Part shown: positions 1-7,512 of the stretch, piece by piece
How the letters are laid out: every line of letters starts with the position of its first letter
Numbering within the stretch: the stretch's first letter is position 1
Assembly (NCBI RefSeq): GCF_900184255.1
Contig: NZ_LT854639.1
Span: 152,170-216,169, forward strand
Origin: Haloimpatiens massiliensis
Lineage (GTDB): Bacteria; Bacillota; Clostridia; Clostridiales; Clostridiaceae
DNA: 64,000 nt
Direction: 5' to 3'
Translations under genes and position numbers: made by a program
Notes under the pieces: generated by a model
Told to the model about the DNA's origin: nothing
What the model saw: the letters and a program-made list of their open reading frames with translations, nothing else
Databases searched by the model: none

Positions 1-134
1 TAAGTATAATATCTCCTATTTGTTGGTGTTCTAAATGCTTTTAATATTCCTTCGTTATCCCATCTTTGCAATGTTCTAACTGATACATTAATTAATTCTG
101 CAAATTCATTTGGTTTATAGTTATTATTTTTCAA
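1..134 (-). CDS. IS607-family serine recombinase (TnpA), N-terminal fragment
   Basis: Reading leftward from a TTG at 132-134, preceded by a GGAAGTGAG ribosome site, an open frame runs off the window edge. Its 44 residues contain NEFAELINVSVRTLQRWDNE and then EGILKAFRTPTNRRYYT, the MerR-like helix-turn-helix that opens IS607-type transposases. In that family the HTH precedes a serine-recombinase domain, which here would lie outside the window. The partner tnpB/IscB-type gene would normally follow and is also outside. The protein would catalyse insertion-sequence movement through a serine-recombinase mechanism. A stand-alone MerR-like regulator is the alternative, but the R-T-x-x-R-R-Y-Y ending fits IS607 best. 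Whether the element is intact cannot be judged here. Confidence 0.72.
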   Translation of the reverse strand, partial: MKNNNYKPNEFAELINVSVRTLQRWDNEGILKAFRTPTNRRYYT

Positions 135-249
135 ATGTACTCACTTCCTTTTCATAAGTGGATTTTACTATATTTGATTACTTTTATTTATATTTTAAAT
201 AACTAAAGATGCCTCCTTTTTAATACTACCTTGTTATAAATTTCCTAAA

Positions 250-960
250 TTAGGCTTCTACATTGTCATTCCATTTATATCCTATACCTCTCACAGTTAC
301 TATACGTTTTGGACTAGATGATTTATCTTCTATTTTTTCCCTGAGCCTCTTTATATAAACAGACAAAGTATTATCGTCTACAAATTCACCTGAAGAATCC
401 CAGAGCTTTTCTAATATTACTTCTCTTTTTAAAGTTATGTTTGGATTTTGAATAAATAAACATAAAAGTTTATATTCTGCGGGAGTAAGAAAAATCTCCT
501 TATCTCCTTTAAATACTTGTGCCTTTAACACATGTATTTCCATACCATTTGATTGTAGTATAGAAGTATTTTCTTCCACTACTTTTTCTTGAATTACAGT
601 ATTTTTTCTTCTCATAACTGCCTTTATTCTAGATATCATTTCTCTCAATCTAAAAGGCTTAGTTATATAGTCATCTCCCCCCATATCTAGTCCCAATACA
701 ATATTTACTTCATCATCACAGGCAGTTAAAAATATTATAGGAACTTGGCTCTTTTCTCTTATATGTTTACATAAATCGTAACCATTTCCATCTGGAAGGG
801 TTACATCTAATAAAATTAAATCTATTGAATTCTCCATAAAGATTTTCTTACTTTCCTTTATGGTATTTCCAACAAAAACATTGAAGTTTTCATTTTTTAA
901 ACTATACTCTATACCCATAGCTAAAGCTTCATCATCTTCCACTAATAAAATTGTCGCCAT
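250..960 (-). CDS. OmpR/PhoB-family response regulator
   Basis: A two-component response regulator of 236 residues. The receiver domain spans about 1-115 with the acidic pair in LLVEDDEA, the phosphoacceptor Asp in LILLDVTLPDG, Thr in PIIFLTACDD and Lys in DYITKPF. A winged-helix DNA-binding domain spans about 140-230, with LTPAEYKLLCLF and TVRGIGYKW. I place the start at the ATG at 958-960 because AGGAGG sits six bases before it; an upstream in-frame ATG would overlap that site. No histidine kinase gene is beside it: an IS607 fragment lies downstream and an R1 repeat upstream. It is therefore an orphan regulator in this window, and its target genes are unknown. Confidence 0.92.
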   Translation of the reverse strand: MATILLVEDDEALAMGIEYSLKNENFNVFVGNTIKESKKIFMENSIDLILLDVTLPDGNGYDLCKHIREKSQVPIIFLTACDDEVNIVLGLDMGGDDYITKPFRLREMISRIKAVMRRKNTVIQEKVVEENTSILQSNGMEIHVLKAQVFKGDKEIFLTPAEYKLLCLFIQNPNITLKREVILEKLWDSSGEFVDDNTLSVYIKRLREKIEDKSSSPKRIVTVRGIGYKWNDNVEA

Positions 961-1027
961 TTTCATCCTCCTATTTTGTTGTAAGATCATAATATTATTC
1001 TTACCTATTATCCTAAAAAGTTAAATA

Positions 1028-1187
1028 AGGTACATGAAAAGAAATAACAAGTCAAAGATGCTAGTATATTTTGTGTCAGACAAGGAAGCAGGTTCCGTCG
1101 TTAGTCAGACTACCGTGGGGTTCTGCTGACGCAGTATGACGCAAAATAGACTAGCATACTGACTTATTATTTATTTGAATGTGCCTA
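1028..1187. repeat. R1 MITE-like palindromic repeat, copy 1
   Basis: About 160 bp beginning GGTACATGAAAA and ending ATTTGAATGTGCCT. The outer 50 bases of each end are imperfect inverted repeats, both reading AAATAAATAACAAGTCA near the tip. It fills the gap between the response regulator and the YheO-like gene and codes for nothing. It is slightly diverged from copies 2-6 (GTCGTTAGTCAGAC in the centre). Confidence 0.9.
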
Positions 1188-1304
1188 AATTCCTAGTTAT
1201 ATATCAAAGTAACCCTTGTTCATATATTAACCATTTATGTATAAACATCTATATAAAAAAAATCAGTTCATCTTTATAATACAAAAGTGAAACTGATTCT
1301 TCAA

Positions 1305-1970
1305 CTATTTTAATTTATTTATATATCTATATATAGTAGTATCTGAAGCCTTCAGGCTTTTAGCTACTTCGCTCACTCCACCCTTTAGTAAAAACACACC
1401 TTTTTCATTTAGCTTTTTAACTACTTGCATTTTTTCTTCTAGACTCATTCTCTCTGGAGGTATTGAATATTCTAGCATTACACTAGTTATTATGGAACTA
1501 ATTACATCCTCCACATTTTTATCCAAATTTTCAAATACAGATGCTCCCTCTAGCTGCTCTGTACCCTCTTGAACATTTTCCTCTCCAACAGATGCCAATG
1601 CATCTAATATGTCTTTTACTTTTATAATATCAGTAATATCAGTATTGACACATATCATTCCTATCAACTTTTCATTATCATCCTTTATGAAATAACTAGA
1701 AGATTTTAATGTTTTATTATCTTTAGAACTTCCCTTATAATTACATATGTAGTTTTTATCTTTATAACTTTCATCTTTTAATATCTTTAAAACTAAATCT
1801 GTCACAGGACCACCTACAGTTCTGCCACTTATATGCCCATTAGCTATAGCTACTATAGACTTATCAGGATTATTTATATCATGTAAAACCACTTCAGAAT
1901 TATTTCCTAAAACTTTACCCATGAATTCTACTAGTGGAATGTATTTCTTTAATTTATCTTTGTTTTTCAT
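1305..1970 (-). CDS. YheO-like PAS/HTH transcriptional regulator
   Basis: 221 residues in the YheO/DauR class of regulators. The N-terminal part (about 8-120) is a YheO-like PAS domain containing VVLHDINNPDKSIVAIANGH and the GRTVGGPVTDL motif. A C-terminal helix-turn-helix (about 165-220) carries KGGVSEVAKSLKASDTTIYR. The start is the ATG behind AGAGGAGATAAAGTA. Relatives act as cytoplasmic sensors controlling amino-acid or D-amino-acid metabolism. Its downstream neighbour in the same orientation is the response regulator, and ridA lies upstream beyond an R1 repeat. A link with ridA (amino-acid-derived enamine detoxification) is plausible but is inferred from position only. Confidence 0.85.
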   Translation of the reverse strand: MKNKDKLKKYIPLVEFMGKVLGNNSEVVLHDINNPDKSIVAIANGHISGRTVGGPVTDLVLKILKDESYKDKNYICNYKGSSKDNKTLKSSSYFIKDDNEKLIGMICVNTDITDIIKVKDILDALASVGEENVQEGTEQLEGASVFENLDKNVEDVISSIITSVMLEYSIPPERMSLEEKMQVVKKLNEKGVFLLKGGVSEVAKSLKASDTTIYRYINKLK

Positions 1971-2178
1971 TACTTTATCTCCTCTATCTAGAATTAAAAA
2001 ATGTTATACAGCAAATAACCATTCTTTCATATGTAATTTAAACATAAGACATTTTCGTATAAATTTTGTAAAAAGGGTCATTTTAAGTGAAAACTTAAAA
2101 TAACCCAATTTATATGCTGAACTTATGTGTTATTGATAGTTTTTATAATTTTTTAATTCTTTTCAATAACTTAATATT

Positions 2179-2338
2179 AGGTACATGAAAATAAATAACA
2201 AGTCAAAGATGCTGGTATATTTTGTGTCAGACAAGGAAGCAGGTTCCGCCGCTAGTAGAACTATCGGTGGGTTCTGCTGACGCAGTATGACGCAAAATAG
2301 ACTAGCATACTGACTTGTTATTTATTTGAATGTGCCTT
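2179..2338. repeat. R1 MITE-like repeat, copy 2 (ends in the ridA stop codon)
   Basis: Nearly identical to copies 3, 4 and 6, with termini AGGTACATG and ATGTGCCT. The right end falls on the ridA stop codon, so the TA next to the element tip is part of that TAA. A local palindrome runs across the whole element. Confidence 0.93.
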
Positions 2339-2714
2339 ATGCTATAGCTATTACTTCTATTTCAACTAAAGCATCTTTAGGTAATCTAGCTACTTCAATT
2401 GCGCTTCTTGATGGATAATCAGCTGTAAAGAATTGTGCATAAACTTCATTCATTTTAGCAAAATTATTCATATCGCTTAAGAAAACAGTAGTTTTAACAA
2501 CTTTATTTAAATCGCTACCTGCTGCTTCTAGTATAGCCTTTACATTTTCTAATGATTGTCTTGTTTGCTCTTCTATAGTAGTTGGCATTTCACCTGTTTT
2601 AGGATCTATTGGAAGTTGGCCTGAAGTATATACTAGCTCTCCTACTTTTATTCCTTGAGAGTATGGTCCTATAGCACCTGGTGCTGCATTTGTTGAAATA
2701 ACTGATTTATTCAT
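2337..2714 (-). CDS. ridA: RidA family reactive-intermediate deaminase
   Basis: 125 residues, the normal length for RidA (YjgF/YER057c/UK114). The family hydrolyses reactive 2-aminoacrylate-type enamine/imine intermediates released by PLP enzymes, acting as a cytoplasmic trimer. Visible signatures are [20 protein letters not shown] at the N-terminus, the PSRSAIEV stretch with the substrate-binding Arg, and [15 protein letters not shown] at the end. I chose the ATG at 2712-2714, seven bases after GGAGG, over a start ten codons upstream. The TAA stop is formed at the junction with an R1 repeat, so the coding sequence is unaffected. Single gene, no obvious operon partner. Confidence 0.95.
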   Translation of the reverse strand: MNKSVISTNAAPGAIGPYSQGIKVGELVYTSGQLPIDPKTGEMPTTIEEQTRQSLENVKAILEAAGSDLNKVVKTTVFLSDMNNFAKMNEVYAQFFTADYPSRSAIEVARLPKDALVEIEVIAIA

Positions 2715-2853
2715 ATTTTTTCCTCCTTGATGATAATTTTTTACCACAGTATTAATTTTTTATCAACTGTAAAATAATTATAATATATATATTCCCTTAT
2801 TTCAATCTTTTATATAAACAAAACTGAAATTTTTATATAAGCAAATTCTAATT

Positions 2854-3012
2854 AGGTACATGAAAATAAATAATAAGTCAAAGATGCAGGTATATTTTGT
2901 GTCAAACAAGGAAGCAGGTTCCGCCGCTAGTAGAACTATCGGTGGGTTCTGCTGACGCAGTATGACGCAAAATAGACTAGCATACTGACTTGTTATTTAT
3001 TTGAATGTGCCT
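2854..3012. repeat. R1 MITE-like repeat, copy 3
   Basis: About 160 bp, near-identical to copy 2, which lies only about 500 bp away on the other side of ridA. Ends AGGTACATG and ATGTGCCT; flanked by TTA on both sides. Confidence 0.93.
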
Positions 3013-3146
3013 TAGTAATTTGCATTACTAATTTAATTACAAAAACTTTTAACAACAAATTTAAAAATTCTCAAAGAAGTTTTATTCTTAATTTTCAATT
3101 TTAATTTAAATTTTTATATTACTTTTATAAATTATTAAAATATTTT

Positions 3147-3461
3147 ATGATTATCCTACAAAAAGTATTACATTACTTGAATTATGAAATTTCTCTGGAA
3201 TGAGTTGCATAAGAAGCGAAGGAACCATTTAAATTTAATTTTAGAAATTCTTCTTTTAGACAGATAAAATTATCGTAACCCTTAAAAGGACGCCAGGCTA
3301 GCGAACCTGAGGCAGGACGCTGAATGTGAGCGTTAGATAATTTTATATGGCTAAAAGATTAGAATTTCTTAAATTAAATTTATTGTTCCGAGCTTTTATG
3401 CAAGTCATGGAGGAGAAATTTCATAATTCCACCACATTGTACCTTATTGTGGGTTAATCAT
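3147..3461. repeat. R2 palindromic repeat, copy A
   Basis: A 315-bp near-palindrome with tips ATGATTATCC and GGTTAATCAT. Both arms contain GAATTATGAAATTTCTC and AGAAATTCT. The centre holds GACGCCAGGCTAGCGAACC. It is non-coding. With R1 copy 3 it occupies most of the 1.2-kb gap between ridA and yitT. Confidence 0.93.
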
Positions 3462-3934
3462 ATTTATATAATTTATTTCAATACCAAACCATCACTATTT
3501 AATCTTTATTTATGAACTATATATAGACTTTATTCTTATAAATATTTAAAATATTTAAACTTTATTTAGCGCTTTAAAACTACGTATTGATATTTTTCCA
3601 AAAACATTGTAATATATAGTTGTAATTTGTAAATATAAACTAAAATAAAAATATAAACTAAAATAAAAATATAAACTAAAAATAAAAGATACAAGACAAA
3701 TAAAGTCTGTTGATTATAAACTCTTAGCCTTTGGTTAAGAGATTTTTTTATGGTAAATAATATACTAATAACTAGTACTTAATCGCTATCACCTAAATAA
3801 GATACCTAAATTCAATCTTTATTGAAACTGATATTAGAGCTTTATAAAAATAGCTACAAATATATTAACTAAAGTTTTTCATTTATGATTATCTCTTATT
3901 AATAGAGAAAATAGTATAAAGGGAGGTTTTAAAT
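3462..3934. other. AT-rich intergenic region upstream of yitT
   Basis: No coding potential seen. It holds a short tandem array near 3632-3680 (unit about ATATAAACTAAAATAAAA, three copies) and an isolated intrinsic-terminator-like hairpin at 3719-3750. The yitT ribosome site GGGAGG is at its right end. Confidence 0.7.
3719..3750 (+). terminator. Orphan intrinsic terminator upstream of yitT
   Basis: CTCTTAGCC and GGTTAAGAG pair around a two-base loop and are followed by ATTTTTTTA. No plus-strand gene precedes it, so it may end a short RNA or act as a leader attenuator for yitT about 185 bp downstream. Confidence 0.65.
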
Positions 3935-4804
3935 ATGAAAAAACAATTAAATGTGAAAAGGTTTTTAAAAGAAATGATTTGGCTCCACATTGGACTTATT
4001 ATAACTGCTGCTGGTACTTATTTCTTTTTAGTTCCAAATGATATTGCAGCTGGAGGGGTTAGTGGCCTTGCCATGGTAATTCAACCTTATATTCCGAAAC
4101 TAAGTATAGGTTTATTAATGACCTTAATGAATTTGGTATTATTTGTAGTAGGTTTTGTATTTATTGATTCTAGTTTTGGGGCTAGATCCATTTATACAAG
4201 TTTTGCATTTTCTTTAATAATATGGATTATGGAAAAGACTATGCCTATGACCCATCCATTTACGGATGATTTATTAATAGAATTATTATTTGGTTCTTTA
4301 TTAAGTGCTGTTGGTATAGCAATAGTTTTCGAACAAAATGCATCTACTGGTGGTACTGACATAGTAGCTAAAATTCTTAATAAATATGCTCATCTTGAAC
4401 TAGGAAAAGCTCTTCTATTAGTAGACTTGGTAATAACTATATTAGCTACTTATACTTTTGGAATTAAAAAAGGTATGTATGCTCTATTAGGAGTAATAAT
4501 ACTTGGTATAATAATAGACGTAGTAATAAGTGGTTTTAATGACTACAAAAAAGTAGAAATACTAAGCTGTGAAGGTGAGAAAATAAAAAAATTTATAATA
4601 GAAGAATTGGATAGAGGTGCTACATTATATATTGGAAAAGGTGCTTATACCAATGAAGAAAAAGAAATAATAAACACTGTAGTAGATAAAAAACAATTCA
4701 TAAAATTAAAAAAATTTATACATGAAACAGACAATAAAGCTTTTATAATAACTTACAATGTTCATGAAACCCTTGGAGAAGGATTTAAGAGCTTATCAAA
4801 CTAA
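3935..4804 (+). CDS. YitT family membrane protein
   Basis: 289 residues with five or six hydrophobic segments in the first 200 residues (for example MIWLHIGLIITAAGTYFFLV and ALLGVIILGIIIDVVISGF), then a soluble DUF2179 domain of about 80 residues. The conserved AAGGVSGLAMVI and NASTGGTDIVAKIL motifs are typical of YitT/YqfU-type integral membrane proteins. Their function is not settled, though a transport role is often suggested. The start follows GGGAGGTTTTAAAT. The gene is monocistronic, with a terminator just after it, and is flanked by repeats on both sides. Confidence 0.9.
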   Translation: MKKQLNVKRFLKEMIWLHIGLIITAAGTYFFLVPNDIAAGGVSGLAMVIQPYIPKLSIGLLMTLMNLVLFVVGFVFIDSSFGARSIYTSFAFSLIIWIMEKTMPMTHPFTDDLLIELLFGSLLSAVGIAIVFEQNASTGGTDIVAKILNKYAHLELGKALLLVDLVITILATYTFGIKKGMYALLGVIILGIIIDVVISGFNDYKKVEILSCEGEKIKKFIIEELDRGATLYIGKGAYTNEEKEIINTVVDKKQFIKLKKFIHETDNKAFIITYNVHETLGEGFKSLSN

Positions 4805-4840
4805 AAAAATTCCAATAAACAATTAAATCATTAAATAAAG

Positions 4841-4881
4841 AAAAATCTACCTTTAATAAGATATAAAGGTAGATTTTTCTT
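4841..4881 (+). terminator. Intrinsic terminator of yitT
   Basis: AAAAATCTACCTTT pairs with AAAGGTAGATTTTT, followed by CTTT. It lies 36 bp after the yitT stop. The A-rich 5' arm makes it potentially bidirectional. Confidence 0.85.
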
Positions 4882-4888
4882 TAATAAT

Positions 4889-5260
4889 TCAACTTTCGCA
4901 GTTGAAAAATAAAAATATAAAATTTAAAGTGAAGAATAAAGCTCTTTTAGAAACTAACTATAATTGAAATTTGCAGGTAAGTAATAGGTAAGAGCTAAGA
5001 AGTAAGAAGTAATAGTTAAGGATAAAACTCAAGGAGTTTTTTATAATTAATTTGTAAATAACAAGTAATAAGTAATAGTTGTGCTGAAAATTCAGCTTTG
5101 CTGAATTTTTTAAAGAAACTCTTACTTTTTACTTCTTACTTCTTACTTTTTACTTCTTACTTTTCACCTCTTACCTACTCTACAAATTTCTATTTTACAT
5201 TCTAAATTTTAACCCCTTATTAATCTAATGTAGAGCTTGAACTTTATGTACAAAAGTTGA
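4889..5260. repeat. R3 repeat, copy 1 (full length, about 372 bp)
   Basis: Left tip TCAACTTTCGCAG and right tip TACAAAAGTTGA are inverted. The interior is a quasi-palindrome of AAGTAAGAAGTAA-type strings answered by TTACTTCTTACTT. It contains two terminator-like hairpins, one built on AAACTCaaGGAGTTTTTT and one on TTCAGC/GCTGAATTTTT. TTAAT occurs at 4881-4885 and 5262-5266, a possible 5-bp target duplication. Confidence 0.88.
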
Positions 5261-5340
5261 GTTAATTATATGTTCAGAACAATAATTTTACATACTTGTA
5301 ATTCTTAAAAAATCACTGTTCATAAAAAGCAGATTGGAGA

Positions 5341-5550
5341 CTAGTGTGATTTTATTGTGTATCCTGTATTCTCTATGCAATTAAGTATCTTTTCTTTAGT
5401 AGCAGGACTATTATATTCTATTTCTATACTTCCACGGCCTAGGTCTACTGCTACTTCCTGAACCCCTTCAATCTTATCTAATGCATTTAACACTTTGGTT
5501 TTGTCCTGCGAATTTGCAAGACCTGAAACTTCGTAATGGCTAGTTTTCAT
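5341..5550 (-). CDS. HMA-fold protein lacking the metal-binding CxxC
   Basis: 69 residues with the beta-alpha-beta pattern and length of CopZ-type copper chaperones, for example KVLNALDKIEGVQEVAVDLG, a final IENTGYTIK and an IEIEYNSPATKEKIL strand-helix. The family metal loop GMTCxxC is replaced by GLANSQDK, and the only Cys is in LNCIENTG. It therefore keeps the fold but probably not copper(I) binding. The start follows GGGAGGAAGTTAAATA. No copper ATPase or CsoR gene is adjacent. The likely role is a degenerate or repurposed heavy-metal-associated domain; function unknown. Confidence 0.8.
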   Translation of the reverse strand: MKTSHYEVSGLANSQDKTKVLNALDKIEGVQEVAVDLGRGSIEIEYNSPATKEKILNCIENTGYTIKSH

Positions 5551-5743
5551 TATTTAACTTCCTCCCTTATCAATTAAACTCTATAAGAGTATACTTTTTA
5601 TATTATAGAAGGCTAACCAGATCCACTCTAATTAGCCTTTCAATCATAGAACTTAATATATGGATATGTGTGTATGTAATTAATCCATATATTATTCTTC
5701 CAAATATTAAATTATTTATACGCTATATACAATAAAATATTAT

Positions 5744-6058
5744 ATGATTATCCCACAAAAAGCATTACATTACCTGAATTATGAAATTTCTCTGGAATGA
5801 CTTGCATAAAAAGCAAAAGAACTGTTTAAATTTAATTTTAGAAATTCTTCTTTTAGACAGATAAAATTATCGTAAGCCTGGCAAGGACGCCAGGCTAGCG
5901 AACCTGAGTCAGGACGCTGAATGTGAGCGTTAGATAATTTTATATGGCTAAAAGATTAGAATTTCTTAAATTAAATTTATTGTTCCGAGCTCTTATGCAA
6001 GTTATGGAGGAGAAATTTCATAATTCCATTACATTGTACCTTATTGTGGGTTAATCAT
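5744..6058. repeat. R2 palindromic repeat, copy B
   Basis: 315 bp with the same tips (ATGATTATCCCAC, GTGGGTTAATCAT) and internal order as copy A, differing by scattered substitutions. It lies between the HMA gene and the aroQ terminator. Confidence 0.93.
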
Positions 6059-6114
6059 TATATTAATATTTTTACTCATTAAGGAATACCTTATACTGTA
6101 AAAATTCTCATTAA

Positions 6115-6137
6115 AAAATCTGCCTTAAGGCAGATTA
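6115..6137 (-). terminator. Intrinsic terminator after aroQ
   Basis: On the minus strand AATCTGCC and GGCAGATT form a perfect stem with a two-base TTAA centre, followed by TTTT. It starts directly at the aroQ stop. Confidence 0.9.
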
Positions 6138-6578
6138 TTACTTCATATTTACTTCTAAGTTTTTCAAAGCCATTAAAGCCATTACGTATCCATATATTCC
6201 AAAACCACTAATTTGACCAATACAAGCAGGAGCTATAACAGACTTTTTTCTAAACTCTTCCCTACTGTATATATTACTAATATGAACTTCTACAGTTTTT
6301 ATATTTACTGCTTTTATAGCATCCATTATAGCTATACTATAATGAGTATAGGCTGCTGGATTTATTACTATACCATCATACTTTCCATAAGCTTCTTGAA
6401 TAAAATTAACAATTTCCCCTTCTACATTGCTTTGAACTATATGCACTTCTAATCCTAAATTTTTACCCTGCTCTTCTATATAACGGCATACATCTTTATA
6501 ATTATTGCTCCCATACACTTGCTTTTCTCTTATTCCTAAAAAATTTATATTAGGTCCATTTATCACTAAAATTTTCAT
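6138..6578 (-). CDS. aroQ: Type II 3-dehydroquinate dehydratase
   Basis: 146 residues, the usual size for the dodecameric type II enzyme that converts 3-dehydroquinate to 3-dehydroshikimate. Signatures are ILVINGPNINFLGIREKQVYG at the N-terminus with the catalytic Tyr, INPAAYTHYSIAI, and VEVHISNIYSREEFR with the substrate-binding His and Arg. The ATG at 6576-6578 follows GGAGAG; an upstream extension of 12 codons has no ribosome site. It is the last of three shikimate genes (aroE, aroK, aroQ) on this strand and is followed by a strong terminator. Confidence 0.95.
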   Translation of the reverse strand: MKILVINGPNINFLGIREKQVYGSNNYKDVCRYIEEQGKNLGLEVHIVQSNVEGEIVNFIQEAYGKYDGIVINPAAYTHYSIAIMDAIKAVNIKTVEVHISNIYSREEFRKKSVIAPACIGQISGFGIYGYVMALMALKNLEVNMK

Positions 6579-6721
6579 AAAAACTCTCCTTTCTTCCAGC
6601 TCCCTAGTATCCAATTCATAATCCTTGAAAAACTACCACTTACTTCATAGAAATAATATATTCTTGACTAACGTCTCTACAATAGAGGTTTACTAAAGCT
6701 ATCAATTTTCCTTAATTGATT

Positions 6722-6775
6722 TAGTGAACTCTCACTCCACTTGTTTACGCTGAAATAGGTATTCTTGATTAAAAT
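6722..6775. repeat. Short repeat shared with 29608-29661
   Basis: TAGTGAACTCTC-CTCCACTTG and then TTCTTGATTAAAAT are shared with the segment before R2 copy D. Here it lies between aroQ and the aroK stop. In the other copy the interior forms a hairpin (CCTCCACTT against AAGTGAGG). It is probably the remnant of another palindromic element. Confidence 0.6.
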
Positions 6776-6777
6776 TT

Positions 6778-7275
6778 CTATAAAGAAAAAATTATATTTA
6801 AAATCCCATTCAAAGCTTCTTGTTCATCTTTTGAATTTTCTAGTCTATAGTGACAGCTTTTAGTGTAAAGTTCGTATCTTTCATTATACAATACCTTTAA
6901 TTCTTCTTTTCCATTATTAAGAAGCGGCCTATTTTCTATTTTAATATCCTTAAATATATTCTCTAATGGTCTATCTATAAAAATAACTATACCACTACTT
7001 TTCATAATATCTATATTACATTGTTTTTTTACTATTCCGCCTCCTGTAGCTATTACACACTCTTGATTTTTGCACACTTCACTTAAAGCTTCACTTTCTA
7101 TATTTCTAAACCTTTCTTCTCCATTTTTAAATATATCTTGTATACTCATATTTTCTCTTTTTTCTATGTATTCATCTAAATCATAAAATTTCATATTTAA
7201 TTTATTGCTAAGACTCTTTCCCAAGGTAGTTTTGCCACAACCAGGCATACCTATCAATATTATATTATTTTTCAT
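6778..7275 (-). CDS. aroK: Shikimate kinase
   Basis: 165 residues. It phosphorylates shikimate at the 3-position using ATP. The P-loop is GMPGCGKTTLGKSL at about 9-22. The shikimate-binding DLDEYIEKR follows, with ATGGGIV (GGG loop) near 80 and the lid segment IENRPLLNNG. The ATG at 7273-7275 lies six bases after AAGGTG; a GTG three codons earlier overlaps that site. It sits between the aroE fusion gene, from which it is separated by a truncated R2 repeat, and aroQ. The R2 fragment may weaken read-through between the two genes. Confidence 0.94.
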   Translation of the reverse strand: MKNNIILIGMPGCGKTTLGKSLSNKLNMKFYDLDEYIEKRENMSIQDIFKNGEERFRNIESEALSEVCKNQECVIATGGGIVKKQCNIDIMKSSGIVIFIDRPLENIFKDIKIENRPLLNNGKEELKVLYNERYELYTKSCHYRLENSKDEQEALNGILNIIFSL

Positions 7276-7320
7276 TTTAAACACCTTTTTAAATTTATTG
7301 AGTTGCCCATATATATAAAC

Positions 7321-7512
7321 TGATTATCCCAAAAAAATCATTACATTACCTGAATTATGAAATTTCTCTGGAATGACTTTCATAAGAAGCGAAGGAACTG
7401 TTTAAATTTAATTTTAGAAATTCTTCTTTTAGTCATATAAAATTATCGTAAGCCTTAAAAGGACGCCAAGCTAGCGAACCTGAGGCAGGACGCTGAATGT
7501 GAGCATTAGATA
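7321..7512. repeat. R2 repeat, truncated copy C invading the aroE 3' end
   Basis: The left arm and centre of R2 (TGATTATCCC through GACGCTGAATGTGAGCATTAGATA) are present. The right arm is absent, and the sequence switches abruptly to aroE coding DNA near 7512. The last roughly 12 codons and the stop of the aroE fusion gene lie inside it. Confidence 0.88.

Noticed and set aside
3632..3680. Three tandem ATATAAACTAAAATAAAA units as iterons of a replication origin
   Set aside because: Only three imperfect AT-rich copies, with no DnaA boxes or replication genes nearby.
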